Assembly: GCF_021532275.1 (NCBI RefSeq) | Contig: NZ_JACBOT010000021.1 | Coordinates: 124,001 to 188,000, forward strand | Source of the DNA: Brevibacterium sp. UCMA 11754 | Lineage (GTDB): Bacteria > Actinomycetota > Actinomycetes > Actinomycetales > Brevibacteriaceae | Direction: 5' to 3' | DNA length: 64,000 bases | In this document: positions 26,613-35,594 of the stretch, piece by piece | Numbering within the stretch: position 1 is the first letter of the stretch | Layout: each line of letters starts with the position of its first letter | The notes under the pieces: model-generated | The model's database searches: none | The model's input: the letters and a program-made list of their open reading frames with translations, nothing else | Told to the model about the DNA's origin: nothing | Translations under genes and position numbers: made by a program

Positions 26613-28628
26613 TCAGTCGCGGTCGTCGCGGTCGCCGCGCACGATCTGGATCGGCCCCGTGGGCGGATTTCCCGTCGGCGGCTGGTTCGATGCCGCAATC
26701 CGCGCGGAGGGGAGCCCGGATGTCTGGCCGAGCGCACCGGGATCGACGTACCCATCGTCGGGCAGCCACACCGTGAGCACAGCACCCTGGAAATCGTCGC
26801 AGTCCTCGCCTCGGCCCTGCACGTCCACGGCCCCGCCGAGGCGGCGGATCGCCTGAACGACCAGTGACAGTCCGACCCCACGGGTGCCGGTCTCCTGCCG
26901 GCCGAGTCCCTTGTCGGTCTCGACGCCGTCGTGCTTGGTCGACCAGCCCCGTTCGAAGATCGCGTCGACGTGTTCTTCGTCGATGCCCGGACCATCGTCG
27001 CTGACCTCGATCGTGAAGCCGCCTGCCCCGCCTGTCCCGCTCAGGTGCACATGCACCCGCTTGTGCTCAGGCAGCACGTCCTGCCTGCTCAGGGCGTCGA
27101 ATGCATTGTCGATGAGGTTGCCGAGGATGGTCGCCAGGTCACGGTCGTCCCCGCCGAGGCGGCCCGAGAGTCCCGCCGTGTCCACCGTCATGTCGATGCC
27201 CACCTCGGCGGCTTGGGCGATCTTCGACAGCAGCAGTGCGGAGAGCACGGGGTGGTCGAAGCTCATCTGGCCATCGCCGGTGACCCGGTTGAGGTCATCG
27301 AGGTCCTTGGCCGCGAATTCGATCGCCTCGTCGACATGTCCGGTCTCCAGCAGGGAGACGACCATATGGAGCCGGTTCGCGTATTCATGGGTCTGTGCGC
27401 GCAGTGAGTCGGAGAACGATCGGACGGAGACGAGTTCGCCGGAGAGTTCGGCGAGTTCGGTGTGGTCGCGCATCGTCACGACCCAGGTGTCGCTGGCGGC
27501 ATCGGTGGGCTGCTGGTTGACGACGAGCACCCGATCGTCGGTGTAATGGATCTCATCGCGGGCCCACCGACCAGACGAGAGCAGATCGATGAGGGCATCG
27601 GGCAGATGGAGGTCGCGCAGCGCGATGCCGCCGATCGGCGAGGTCGCCCCGACCGGGTCGTCGGTGCCTGGGATCTCCTCACCCGTGGAGCCCTCGCCGG
27701 CAGAGGGAAGCCCCAGGAGTTCGCGTGCATCGGCGTTGATGAGGACGATGCCCGTCGAACGGTCGACGAGCAGCAGGCCTTCAGACACGGCCTTGAGCAC
27801 CGAAGAGTAGAACTCGAGCATGTTGCGCAGCTCCGTGGCCCCGTAGTCGCCGGTGACTCGGCGCAGGCCGCGGGAGGTCGCCCAGGAGGCGGCGATGCCC
27901 AGGACCAGAGTCGTAATGGCGATGCCGATGAGCCAGTTGCTCTGGGCCAAGAAGCCCTCCCGCACCGAATCGGCGGAGTTGCCGACGATGACGGCACCGA
28001 CGACGGTGTCGGGACCGACGCCATCGACGCCGAGGTGCTTTGCGAAGACCGGACTGATGACGTACATCGTGCCCCCGCCGGGGCCGCCGTCGTCGAGGAA
28101 GCGGACGATGGACTCACCGTCGGAGACCTTCGAACCATCGACTGCCGCGGCGAGCTGATCGATGGAGCCATCGGGCACATCGCCCGAGGTGGAGGACACG
28201 ATATTCGCTTCGTTGCGCTCCTGCCGGTTCGACGAACCCAGGGACGGAGGAGTGACAAGGTAGTCGATGGGGACGACTGCGGCCACATCGAAGTCGTATT
28301 CGCTCACGACATTGTCGAGCATCGTCTCGACGTTCTCATGCGAGTCCTGGTCGATGAAATCGGCCGGACTGGTCTCACCGGACCCGACGAGGCTCAGCGA
28401 GATAGACATATTGTCAGCCGCAGAGCGCAGCAGGTCCTGTTCGCGCTTCTGGTTCAGCTGGGAGAGCTGGATGTAGAGGAGACTCGTTGTCAGCACCATG
28501 ATGCCCACGAGCATGATCGAGTTCGCGAACATGATGCGCCCGGCCACGCCGAGCTTCATTCGTCGGCTCACACGTCCCACTGATTTTGTCAGTCCTCCTG
28601 ACAATTTGGCACGCTGATCCTTGGGCAT
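26613..28628 (-). CDS. Sensor histidine kinase, CitA/DcuS type
   Basis: A 671-residue membrane kinase. Transmembrane helices lie at about 31-52 and 231-250, with a periplasmic-type sensor domain of about 175 residues between them. A PAS-like cytoplasmic domain follows (about 272-400). The H-box is of the SpoB/CitA type, HEYANRLHMVVSLLE, with His414. An HATPase_c domain shows GNLIDNAFDAL and DDGPGIDEEHVDAIF...GVGLSLV. The C-terminus is a disordered Pro/Gly/Asp tail. The CitB-like regulator downstream fits as its partner. Ligand unknown; citrate or C4-dicarboxylates are usual for the family. Confidence 0.88.
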   Translation of the reverse strand: MPKDQRAKLSGGLTKSVGRVSRRMKLGVAGRIMFANSIMLVGIMVLTTSLLYIQLSQLNQKREQDLLRSAADNMSISLSLVGSGETSPADFIDQDSHENVETMLDNVVSEYDFDVAAVVPIDYLVTPPSLGSSNRQERNEANIVSSTSGDVPDGSIDQLAAAVDGSKVSDGESIVRFLDDGGPGGGTMYVISPVFAKHLGVDGVGPDTVVGAVIVGNSADSVREGFLAQSNWLIGIAITTLVLGIAASWATSRGLRRVTGDYGATELRNMLEFYSSVLKAVSEGLLLVDRSTGIVLINADARELLGLPSAGEGSTGEEIPGTDDPVGATSPIGGIALRDLHLPDALIDLLSSGRWARDEIHYTDDRVLVVNQQPTDAASDTWVVTMRDHTELAELSGELVSVRSFSDSLRAQTHEYANRLHMVVSLLETGHVDEAIEFAAKDLDDLNRVTGDGQMSFDHPVLSALLLSKIAQAAEVGIDMTVDTAGLSGRLGGDDRDLATILGNLIDNAFDALSRQDVLPEHKRVHVHLSGTGGAGGFTIEVSDDGPGIDEEHVDAIFERGWSTKHDGVETDKGLGRQETGTRGVGLSLVVQAIRRLGGAVDVQGRGEDCDDFQGAVLTVWLPDDGYVDPGALGQTSGLPSARIAASNQPPTGNPPTGPIQIVRGDRDDRD

Positions 28629-28652
28629 GGCTCCATTCTGCCACCCACTGCG

Positions 28653-28732
28653 CCGAGGCCGGGGCTGATCAGTCTCCGAGGCTGGGGTCGATCAGCTTCC
28701 GAGGCTGGGGCTGATCAGATCCCGAGGCTGAT
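28653..28732. repeat. 23-bp tandem repeat, three copies plus a partial one
   Basis: Units of the form CCGAGGCTGGGGCTGATCAG plus three bases repeat at 28653, 28676 and 28699, with a shortened fourth at 28722. Each carries TGATCAG or TCGATCAG. The array runs from the gap after the kinase start into the last codons of the MOSC gene. Confidence 0.8.
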
Positions 28733-30490
28733 GGGCCCGGCCGGGACGGCGGAGCATACGAGCACCTCGTCAGCGGTGATCCGCGCGGCGGGCTCCACTG
28801 GGTAGATGACCGACCCGGCGGCCAAGGACACGGCGCAGGTTCCGCACGAGCCGCCCCGGCAGGAGCTGTCGGCACGCAGTCCGCGCGCTTCCAGTGCTTC
28901 GAGCAGGGTCCCCTGCTGCGGCTCCCAGAGGAAGCTGGTCCCCGAATTCTCCAGAGTCACCTCGGCGGGCGGACACTGGGCGATGGCCTCACTCATACCG
29001 GTGTGTGGGGAGGCGAAGATCTCCTGGTGCACTGCCGGAACTCCGGCCTCGGCGCTGGCCTCGAGCACTGCGCGGGTGAAATCGGCGGGTCCGCAGACCA
29101 TGACGTTGTCGCAGCCTGCCAGCCAGTCGACGAGGTCCGAGTGACCCGGCCTGCCCTGGCTCGCGGTGTCACGATGGTGGGCCTCGACCGGGACCGTCCG
29201 AGACGCGGCCCGCTTCTGCAGGCGGTCCCAGAGACAGGCCGTCCGGTGGTCGCGGTCGACGTGGACGAGCCTGATCTTGTCCGTGCCTGACAACTCCGCC
29301 CCGCGCATCAGTCCGAGGCTCGGCGTGATGCCGATGCCCGCTGTGACCAGCGCGGTCGTGCCGCCGAAGACCCGCTCGGCGGTCATCGTTCCGTGCGGAC
29401 CGGAGGCGAGGATGGACTGTCCGGCGGCGAGTTCTGCGACCGCTCGGGAGCCCTTGCCCTGGGTGCGCACCGCGATAGAGACGATGTCATCGGACACGTC
29501 CGTGATCGTATAGGTTCGCCAGAACGGTTCGACCAGTTCGAGGTGGACGCGCAGGCTGGTGCCGGGTTCGTCGAATTCGCGGATCCAGCCCTGATCATCG
29601 CGCAGTGAGACCTCGACGATGTCGTTGCAGATCTGCTGGCTGCCCAACACTGTCATGAAGCGCGGAGTCCGCGCGGTCTTGACGAGCTCGCGCGGGGCTT
29701 CGCCTTCGATCTCGCTCTCATCACCGGTACTGACCAGGCCGGATTCGAGGATGCGGCCGTAGATGCCGCAGTGCAGGTGTCCGCATGCCGAGGCCAAGAC
29801 CCGGGGGACGTTGACGTCGACCTCGGTGGTGGCGGGGTTGACCGTGGTCGCCGGGCAGCGTTCGATCGCCTGGGTGATGGCCAGGCGCACCCCGCCGAGG
29901 CGGACGATCTTGCCGATGAGCGCGAATTCCTCGAAGGGAGCGAGTCCCTCGACGAGCACATTGCCGCGGAAGCGCAGCGGGTCGAGTTCGGTTTCGTCCG
30001 GCGCCAGGGCCGCCTGCCCCTCGGCGGTCTGGGAGATCGCGGCGACCGTGGCCGGGTTGATGATCGAGATTCCCGAGGCCTGCGAGTCGAACATCCCCTG
30101 ATCCGCGACGCTCAGCGCGCGAGGGAAGTCACCCTGCGGGGGTATGCGGGCAGAGAGGAAGTCCGCCGAGGCGGCCCTTGAGTCCCGGTCATCCGTGCGG
30201 AAGGTCGTGGACTCCTGGGTCGGGGACGTCAGGGTCACGGTCGCCGAAGACCCTTCAGGCACCTCGGCGAGATCGAGTGCCACCTGCCATTTCTGCAGGT
30301 CGGTGTTGTTCTTGAGCACGGTGAACGCGGAGTATCTGTGCCAGCTGTCGTCGGGGACGTCGAGGCTGCCGTTGGTGAACGCCGCGACCCGGTCGCCGAT
30401 GATGCCTCGCTCGGTGCGCACATCCGCCTCGGAGATCTCTTCGGCGGGGAACCCCTTGACGGGGAATCGATACAGTCTGGCAACACGCAT
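28715..30490 (-). CDS. MOSC domain / FAD-NAD reductase / 2Fe-2S ferredoxin fusion protein
   Basis: A 591-residue, three-part redox enzyme. The N-terminal MOSC part (about 1-245) includes AIERCPATTVNP, where the Cys is the usual molybdenum ligand, as in mARC-type proteins. The middle (about 270-490) is a ferredoxin-reductase module with flavin and NAD sites (SRAVAELAAGQSILASGPHG; GIGITPSL). The end (about 505-591) is a plant-type 2Fe-2S domain with CRGGSCGTC and a later Cys. Such proteins likely reduce N-hydroxylated or similar substrates with their own electron supply, but the substrate is unknown. The ATG at 30490 gives the expected MOSC start. The divergent csoR promoter lies 100 bp away. 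Confidence 0.85.
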   Translation of the reverse strand: MRVARLYRFPVKGFPAEEISEADVRTERGIIGDRVAAFTNGSLDVPDDSWHRYSAFTVLKNNTDLQKWQVALDLAEVPEGSSATVTLTSPTQESTTFRTDDRDSRAASADFLSARIPPQGDFPRALSVADQGMFDSQASGISIINPATVAAISQTAEGQAALAPDETELDPLRFRGNVLVEGLAPFEEFALIGKIVRLGGVRLAITQAIERCPATTVNPATTEVDVNVPRVLASACGHLHCGIYGRILESGLVSTGDESEIEGEAPRELVKTARTPRFMTVLGSQQICNDIVEVSLRDDQGWIREFDEPGTSLRVHLELVEPFWRTYTITDVSDDIVSIAVRTQGKGSRAVAELAAGQSILASGPHGTMTAERVFGGTTALVTAGIGITPSLGLMRGAELSGTDKIRLVHVDRDHRTACLWDRLQKRAASRTVPVEAHHRDTASQGRPGHSDLVDWLAGCDNVMVCGPADFTRAVLEASAEAGVPAVHQEIFASPHTGMSEAIAQCPPAEVTLENSGTSFLWEPQQGTLLEALEARGLRADSSCRGGSCGTCAVSLAAGSVIYPVEPAARITADEVLVCSAVPAGPISLGI

Positions 30491-30590
30491 GATTCGATTG
30501 TAGGAGCTTGGCGACGCCCGGGGCCCACGGTGAGACCAATTGCACAATGGCCGAGGCTCTCCATGTCAGAGCGCGCGGGGGGCCGGCCAC

Positions 30591-30619
30591 TTGACACATA
30601 CCCTAAGGGGGTATATAGT
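30591..30619 (+). promoter_or_regulatory. csoR promoter with CsoR operator in the spacer
   Basis: A -35 TTGACA (30591-30596) and a -10 TATAGT (30614-30619) are separated by 17 bp. The spacer holds the palindrome ATACCCTAAGGGGGTAT (30598-30614), the known form of the CsoR box. The start codon of csoR at 30626 lies 7 bases after the -10, where transcription should begin, so the mRNA is probably leaderless. Confidence 0.85.
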
Positions 30620-30625
30620 ATCGTC

Positions 30626-30919
30626 ATGACTGAGCATCATGGATATACCCCGCAGAAGGACGCCCTTGCGAAGCGGATGAAACGGATCGAAGGTCAGGTC
30701 CGTGGGATCGGAAAGATGATCGATGACGACAAGTACTGCATCGACATCCTGACCCAGGTCTCCGCAGCAACGGCCGCGCTGCACGCGGTCTCCATCAACC
30801 TCTTAGAAGAGCACATCGCTCATTGCGTGGTCGACGCCGCCGCTTCCGGCGACGACGAGGCAGCACGCAAGAAGATCGAAGAGGCTTCAGCCGCTATCGC
30901 CCGGCTCATCAAGAGCTGA
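30626..30919 (+). CDS. csoR: Copper-sensing repressor CsoR
   Basis: A 97-residue, all-helical repressor of the CsoR/FrmR family (DUF156). The Cu(I) ligands of the C-H-C type are present: Cys in DKYCIDILTQ and the HIAHC segment. When copper is low it binds the operator next to its own gene; Cu(I) releases it, giving copZ and copA expression. The start codon at 30626 was chosen because a longer frame upstream would run through the promoter. No Shine-Dalgarno site lies at normal distance, in line with leaderless translation. Confidence 0.95.
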   Translation: MTEHHGYTPQKDALAKRMKRIEGQVRGIGKMIDDDKYCIDILTQVSAATAALHAVSINLLEEHIAHCVVDAAASGDDEAARKKIEEASAAIARLIKS

Positions 30920-30972
30920 GGCGACATCATCGGCATACCTGCCGGTTGACGCGCGAAGACAGGAGACACATC

Positions 30973-31185
30973 ATGACGACAACCACCATCAAGGTCACCG
31001 GAATGACCTGCGGCCACTGCGTGGGCGCCGTGCAGGAGGAGCTCGGAGCACTGCCCGGAGTCACCGACGTCACCGTCGAGCTCAATGCCGGCGGGGTCTC
31101 CCCCGTGACCATCACCTCCGAAAGGGACCTCGACGACGGCGCGATCAGCGCCGCCGTCGATGAAGCCGGCTATGAGGTGAAGTGA
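30973..31185 (+). CDS. copZ: Copper chaperone CopZ (HMA domain)
   Basis: A 70-residue heavy-metal-associated domain with the Cu(I)-binding motif GMTCGHC near the N-terminus. It carries copper to the ATPase. AGGAGA precedes the ATG at 30973, 53 bp after csoR. Its TGA overlaps the ATG of copA (TGATG), so copZ and copA translation is coupled. Confidence 0.95.
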   Translation: MTTTTIKVTGMTCGHCVGAVQEELGALPGVTDVTVELNAGGVSPVTITSERDLDDGAISAAVDEAGYEVK

Positions 31186-33416
31186 TGTCACGCGAGGTCG
31201 ATCTCGACATCACGGGAATGACCTGCGCATCGTGCTCGGCGCGCATCGAGAAGAAGCTGACACGCTTGGACGGAGTCAGCGCGGAGGTCAACCTCCCCCT
31301 CAATTCCGCCCACGTGGTCGTCGAATCCGAGCTCACCGACGCGGACCTCACTGCCGCCGTCGAGAAGGCCGGATACGGCGCCACAGTCAAGACCACCTCG
31401 GCGAGCGGGCCTGAGATCGTCGACTACGATCCCAGGCATCTGCGACCTCGGTTCCTCGGATCCCTGCTTCTCGCAGTACCGATCGTGGCCGTGTCCATGG
31501 TCATGAGCTGGCACTTCCCCGGCTGGCAGTGGATCGTCGCGATCCTCGCCCTGCCCGTGGTGACCTGGGGCGCGTGGCCATTCCACTCGGCAGCGTTCAA
31601 GGCCGCACGGGGCAGGTCCACGACCATGGACACCCTCGTCAGCGTCGGAATCATCGTCGCCAGCCTCTACTCATACATCACCTTGGGTCGGGCGGTGGCC
31701 GCGGGCCACGGCTGGCAGATCCCCGGCGACTATCACGTGTGGTTCGAAGCCGCGGCCGCGATCACAGTGTTCCTGCTCATCGGCAAGCTCACCGAGGACC
31801 GGGCGAAGAACCGCGCCACCGCCGCTCTCAAGGCACTGCTGGGACTGGGTGCCAAATCCGCGAGCGTGCTGCGCGATCGCAGCGACGGCGCTCGGGAGGA
31901 AGTCCAGGTCCCGATCGACGAGCTCACCGTCGACGATGTCTTCATCGTCCGTCCGGGCGAGAAGATCGCCACCGACGGTGAGGTGATCGCCGGCCACTCC
32001 GCAATCGACCAGGCGATGCTCACCGGCGAATCCGTTCCCGTCGAGGTCGGACTCGGCGACTCGGTCACCGGCGCCACGATCAACACCTCGGGTGCGCTCG
32101 AGGTCCGAGCCACCCGAGTCGGATCCGATACGACCCTGGCCGCCATGGCCGATCTGGTCAGCCGTGCGCAGACGGGCAAACCGGCCGTCGCGCGCCTGGC
32201 CGACCGGATCTCCGCGGTGTTCGTGCCGATCGTCTTCGCGATCAGCGCCCTCACGCTCCTGGCCTGGGGACTGATCACCGGCAACTGGGCGATGGGCCTG
32301 CACGCCGCGCTCACCGTCCTCATCATCGCCTGCCCCTGTGCGCTGGGTCTGGCCACGCCGACTGCTCTGGCCGTCTCGTCCGGGCGCGGTTCCCAACTGG
32401 GCATCCTCGTCTCCGGGCCCGAAGCACTCGAGTCGAGTCGTTCGATCGACACGGTCGTCCTCGACAAGACGGGCACCCTGACCACGGGCGTCATGTCCCT
32501 GCAGGCGACGCAGCTCAGTGACGAGGACTTCACGGCTCTGGCTCGACTGGAGTCACAGAGCGAGCATCCCGTGGCCCGCGCGATCGTCGAGTCCGCCAGC
32601 ACGCGGCAATGGTCCGACACGGATTCGCGGGTCGAGGCTCAGCCGCTCGCGCAGGCGAGCGCGCGTCCGGAACGATCGGCCGCCTCGGCGGTGGATGATT
32701 TCGAGAACATTCCCGGCGGCGGACTGCAGGCCACGATCGACGGCGCCGAGGTGATCGCTGGGCGCCCGGATCTGCTCCGAGAGCGCGGGATCGACGTCTC
32801 GTTCTCGGCTGTGGATGTGCCCACCGGCGCCACGATCGTCGCCCTGGCCATCGACTCTCACTTCCGGGGACTGACCTTCGTCTCGGACGAGATCAAGGCC
32901 GGTGCCGCCGAGGCGATCTCCGAACTGCACTCGCTCGGCATCAACACCGTCCTCCTCACCGGGGACAATGCCCAAGCCGCCGAGGTGGTCGCGGGCAAGC
33001 TCTCCATCACCGAGATCCGTGCCGATGTCCGCCCCGAAGGCAAGATCGCCGTGGTCAATGAGCTGCAGGCTCAGGGGCAGGCGGTGGCCATGGTCGGTGA
33101 CGGCATCAACGACGCCGCGGCCCTGGCCGGTGCCGACCTGGGCATCGCGATGGGATCGGGCACCGACGCGGCGATGGCGGCTTCGGACATCACCATGGTG
33201 CGTTCGGATCCGCGTCAGATCCCGCAGGCGATCCGCCTGTCCCGGAAGACTCTGGGCCTGATCAAGGGCAACCTGTTCTGGGCCTTCGCCTACAACACGG
33301 CTGCCGTTCCGATCGCTGCGTTCGGACTGCTGAGCCCGATGATCGCCGGTGCCGCGATGGCGTTCTCCTCGGTCTTCGTCGTCCTCAACAGCCTGCGCCT
33401 GCTGAGGTTCAGGTAG
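31185..33416 (+). CDS. copA: Copper-exporting P1B-type ATPase CopA
   Basis: A 743-residue Cu(I) pump. In order: an N-terminal HMA domain (GMTCASC at 11-17), transmembrane helices, the actuator domain (MLTGESVPV near 279-286), the transport helix CPC (383-385), the phosphorylation motif DKTGT (Asp427), the SEHPVARA HP motif and GDGINDAAALA. All key residues are intact and the length is normal. The ATG at 31185 overlaps the copZ stop; a GTG one codon earlier is also possible. A hairpin follows the stop. Confidence 0.97.
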   Translation: MSREVDLDITGMTCASCSARIEKKLTRLDGVSAEVNLPLNSAHVVVESELTDADLTAAVEKAGYGATVKTTSASGPEIVDYDPRHLRPRFLGSLLLAVPIVAVSMVMSWHFPGWQWIVAILALPVVTWGAWPFHSAAFKAARGRSTTMDTLVSVGIIVASLYSYITLGRAVAAGHGWQIPGDYHVWFEAAAAITVFLLIGKLTEDRAKNRATAALKALLGLGAKSASVLRDRSDGAREEVQVPIDELTVDDVFIVRPGEKIATDGEVIAGHSAIDQAMLTGESVPVEVGLGDSVTGATINTSGALEVRATRVGSDTTLAAMADLVSRAQTGKPAVARLADRISAVFVPIVFAISALTLLAWGLITGNWAMGLHAALTVLIIACPCALGLATPTALAVSSGRGSQLGILVSGPEALESSRSIDTVVLDKTGTLTTGVMSLQATQLSDEDFTALARLESQSEHPVARAIVESASTRQWSDTDSRVEAQPLAQASARPERSAASAVDDFENIPGGGLQATIDGAEVIAGRPDLLRERGIDVSFSAVDVPTGATIVALAIDSHFRGLTFVSDEIKAGAAEAISELHSLGINTVLLTGDNAQAAEVVAGKLSITEIRADVRPEGKIAVVNELQAQGQAVAMVGDGINDAAALAGADLGIAMGSGTDAAMAASDITMVRSDPRQIPQAIRLSRKTLGLIKGNLFWAFAYNTAAVPIAAFGLLSPMIAGAAMAFSSVFVVLNSLRLLRFR

Positions 33417-33451
33417 GACGCGGGTGAGGACCCTCACCGCGGTTCACCCCG

Positions 33452-33491
33452 GCGTGGGCCCTCCCACGGTTCGCCCCGGCGGGGCCCACGC
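33452..33491. terminator. Hairpin between the convergent copA and acyl-CoA ligase genes
   Basis: A 9-bp stem (GCGTGGGCC / GGCCCACGC) encloses a smaller GC-rich hairpin. It ends 1 bp before the stop codon of the ligase gene and lies 36 bp after copA, so it could stop transcription from either side. Confidence 0.65.
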
Positions 33492-33492
33492 G

Positions 33493-35139
33493 TCAGCCCT
33501 GGATGCGTGAGGGCCGGTCGCCCCATTCCTGGTTGCGGAGTTCGAACTTCTGGATCTTTCCGGTCGAGGTCTTGGGCAGTGCCTCGACGACTTCGACCTC
33601 GCGTGGGGCCTTGTACTTCGCGATCTGCGTGCGCACATGGTCGATGACCTCTGCCTCGGTGACCGGCTGTCCCTCACGCACGATGATGAATGCCTTCGGC
33701 CGTTCGCCCCATTTGTCGTCGGGGACTCCGATGACGGCGACTTCGAGGACTCCCGGGTGCGAGGAGATCGCCTGCTCGATCTCGACGGTCGAGATGTTCT
33801 CTCCGCCGGAGACGATGATGTCCTTCGACCGATCACGCAGTTCGATGTAGCCGTCCTCGTGCATCACGCCCAGGTCACCGGAGTGGAACCAGCCACCCTG
33901 GAAGGCCTTCACGGTGGCATCTTCATCGCGGAAATAGCCCTTCATCACGTTGTTGCCGCGCATGACGATCTCTCCGATCGTCTGTCCGTCGGCTGGAACG
34001 TCGACGAGCTCGTCACCTGACTCGAGGGCGACGATGCGCGCCTGATCGGCCTGGACCATGCCGACTCCCTGCCGTGCGCGGAGCCTGGCCCGGGACTTGT
34101 CATCCAGTGAATCCCACGAATCCTGCCACTCGCACACCGTGTACGGGCCGTAGGTCTCCGTGAGGCCGTAGACGTGCACGATCTCGAAGTTCAGTGCCTC
34201 CATCTGCCAGATGAGAGTCGGGCTCGGTGCGGCGCCTGCCATCGTTGCCGTCACTGCCCGGTCGAGGGAATGCGCCCGCTCGGCGTTGATGACCGTGCTC
34301 ATCACGGTCGGGGCACCGTTGAGGTGGGTGACCGTGTGACGATCGATGAGATCCCAGATCACGTCTCCGCGCACCTCGCGCAGGCACACCTGGGTGCCGC
34401 CGGCTGCAGTCAGCGCCCAACCCGTGCACCAGCCGTTGCAGTGGAACATGGGCAGCGTCCACAGGTACACGCTCTTCTCGTCGTGTTCGGAGTGGATGAC
34501 CTCGCCGAGAGCGTTGAGATAGGCGCCCCGGTGCGTGTACATCACACCCTTGGGCCGTCCTGTCGTGCCGGAGGTGTAGTTGATCGACAGCGTCGCGCGC
34601 TCGTCCTCGACGCTCCAACTGAGCGCCTCGGTGTCAGCTTCGGCGCCGGACAGGAACTCGTCCAGGCCGGTCACGACGGGTGAGGACGAATCCGGGCGGA
34701 CCGCCTCGGCGGAGGAATCGATCGTCGTGTCCTCGACGTCTACGATGCGCTCGACGGTGTCGAGGCCGTCGATGACGGGGGCGACGCTGGGCCACAGCTG
34801 CGCATCCACGACCAGCAGCTTCGCCTGGCTGTGGTTGCAGATGTAGCGGACCTCCTCGGGGGCCAGCCGGGTGTTGATCGGCACCAGCACGGCACCGACC
34901 AGCGGCACGGCGAACTCGGCGATGAGTGCCTCTGGAAGGTTGGGCATGAGGTAGGCGACTCGGTCGCCGGGCTTGATGCCCGCTGCGCGCAGAGCATGCG
35001 CCCGGGTCTCCACGGCCGCGGCGAATTCGCGGTAGGTCATCTCCTGGTCGTTGTAGACCACGGCGCGCTTGTCGGGAAAGACGTCGGCCGAGCGGCGCAG
35101 GAAGGACAACGGCGTCAGTTCTGTGTTCCAGGTCTCCAT
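33493..35139 (-). CDS. Acyl-CoA synthetase (AMP-forming), medium/long-chain type
   Basis: A 548-residue adenylate-forming enzyme that activates carboxylic acids to CoA thioesters via acyl-AMP. The P-loop-like motif NYTSGTTGRPKGVMYTHR, the second motif VYGLTETYGP, GWFHSGDLGVMHEDGY and the C-terminal KTSTGKIQKFELR (catalytic Lys) are all intact. The sequence style fits the branch that also includes methylmercaptopropionate ligases (DmdB-like), but acid range cannot be set. It stands alone between copA and a small membrane-protein gene. Confidence 0.88.
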   Translation of the reverse strand: METWNTELTPLSFLRRSADVFPDKRAVVYNDQEMTYREFAAAVETRAHALRAAGIKPGDRVAYLMPNLPEALIAEFAVPLVGAVLVPINTRLAPEEVRYICNHSQAKLLVVDAQLWPSVAPVIDGLDTVERIVDVEDTTIDSSAEAVRPDSSSPVVTGLDEFLSGAEADTEALSWSVEDERATLSINYTSGTTGRPKGVMYTHRGAYLNALGEVIHSEHDEKSVYLWTLPMFHCNGWCTGWALTAAGGTQVCLREVRGDVIWDLIDRHTVTHLNGAPTVMSTVINAERAHSLDRAVTATMAGAAPSPTLIWQMEALNFEIVHVYGLTETYGPYTVCEWQDSWDSLDDKSRARLRARQGVGMVQADQARIVALESGDELVDVPADGQTIGEIVMRGNNVMKGYFRDEDATVKAFQGGWFHSGDLGVMHEDGYIELRDRSKDIIVSGGENISTVEIEQAISSHPGVLEVAVIGVPDDKWGERPKAFIIVREGQPVTEAEVIDHVRTQIAKYKAPREVEVVEALPKTSTGKIQKFELRNQEWGDRPSRIQG

Positions 35140-35221
35140 GGAAAAAGCCTACGTCACCGAGGTGGGCCTCAGCCGACAGGGGTTATGTCTGCTGGCAGGG
35201 GTTAAGGGAGGACCGCTGTGC

Positions 35222-35485
35222 TCATTTGAGGATCGGGTAGGTCTGATCGTCATTCTGAGTGTCATTGCGCATCACCCAATTGAGAATGCAGGCGCAGGCG
35301 CTGACCAGGACGAACGCGGCACCGGCATAGACGAAGGCGAATCCGAATGCGGTCGGGTCCTGCCAGGCGCGGGTGACGATGATCGACAGGACCAGAACGA
35401 CGATGCCGCAGACGAGCCCCACTTTGAACGCATCCTTGTAGGACACGGTGCTGGTGGACTTCTTCTCAGACTTCGATGCTGCCAT
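35222..35485 (-). CDS. Small two-helix membrane protein
   Basis: An 87-residue protein with a charged Lys/Ser-rich N-terminus and two transmembrane segments (VGLVCGIVVLVLSIIVTRAW and FVYAGAAFVLVSACACILNW). Function unknown. It has no obvious partner; the acyl-CoA ligase gene downstream on the same strand begins 82 bp beyond its stop codon. Confidence 0.6.
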   Translation of the reverse strand: MAASKSEKKSTSTVSYKDAFKVGLVCGIVVLVLSIIVTRAWQDPTAFGFAFVYAGAAFVLVSACACILNWVMRNDTQNDDQTYPILK

Positions 35486-35594
35486 GCCCCCAGCGTACCG
35501 ACCTCAGCTGAGAATCTGTGCACCGAGGTCGCTCGGCAGCCCGGAGACGAGGTGGGCAATCGACCGTTCCTGATTCGCCCGAAACGGGACTCAG

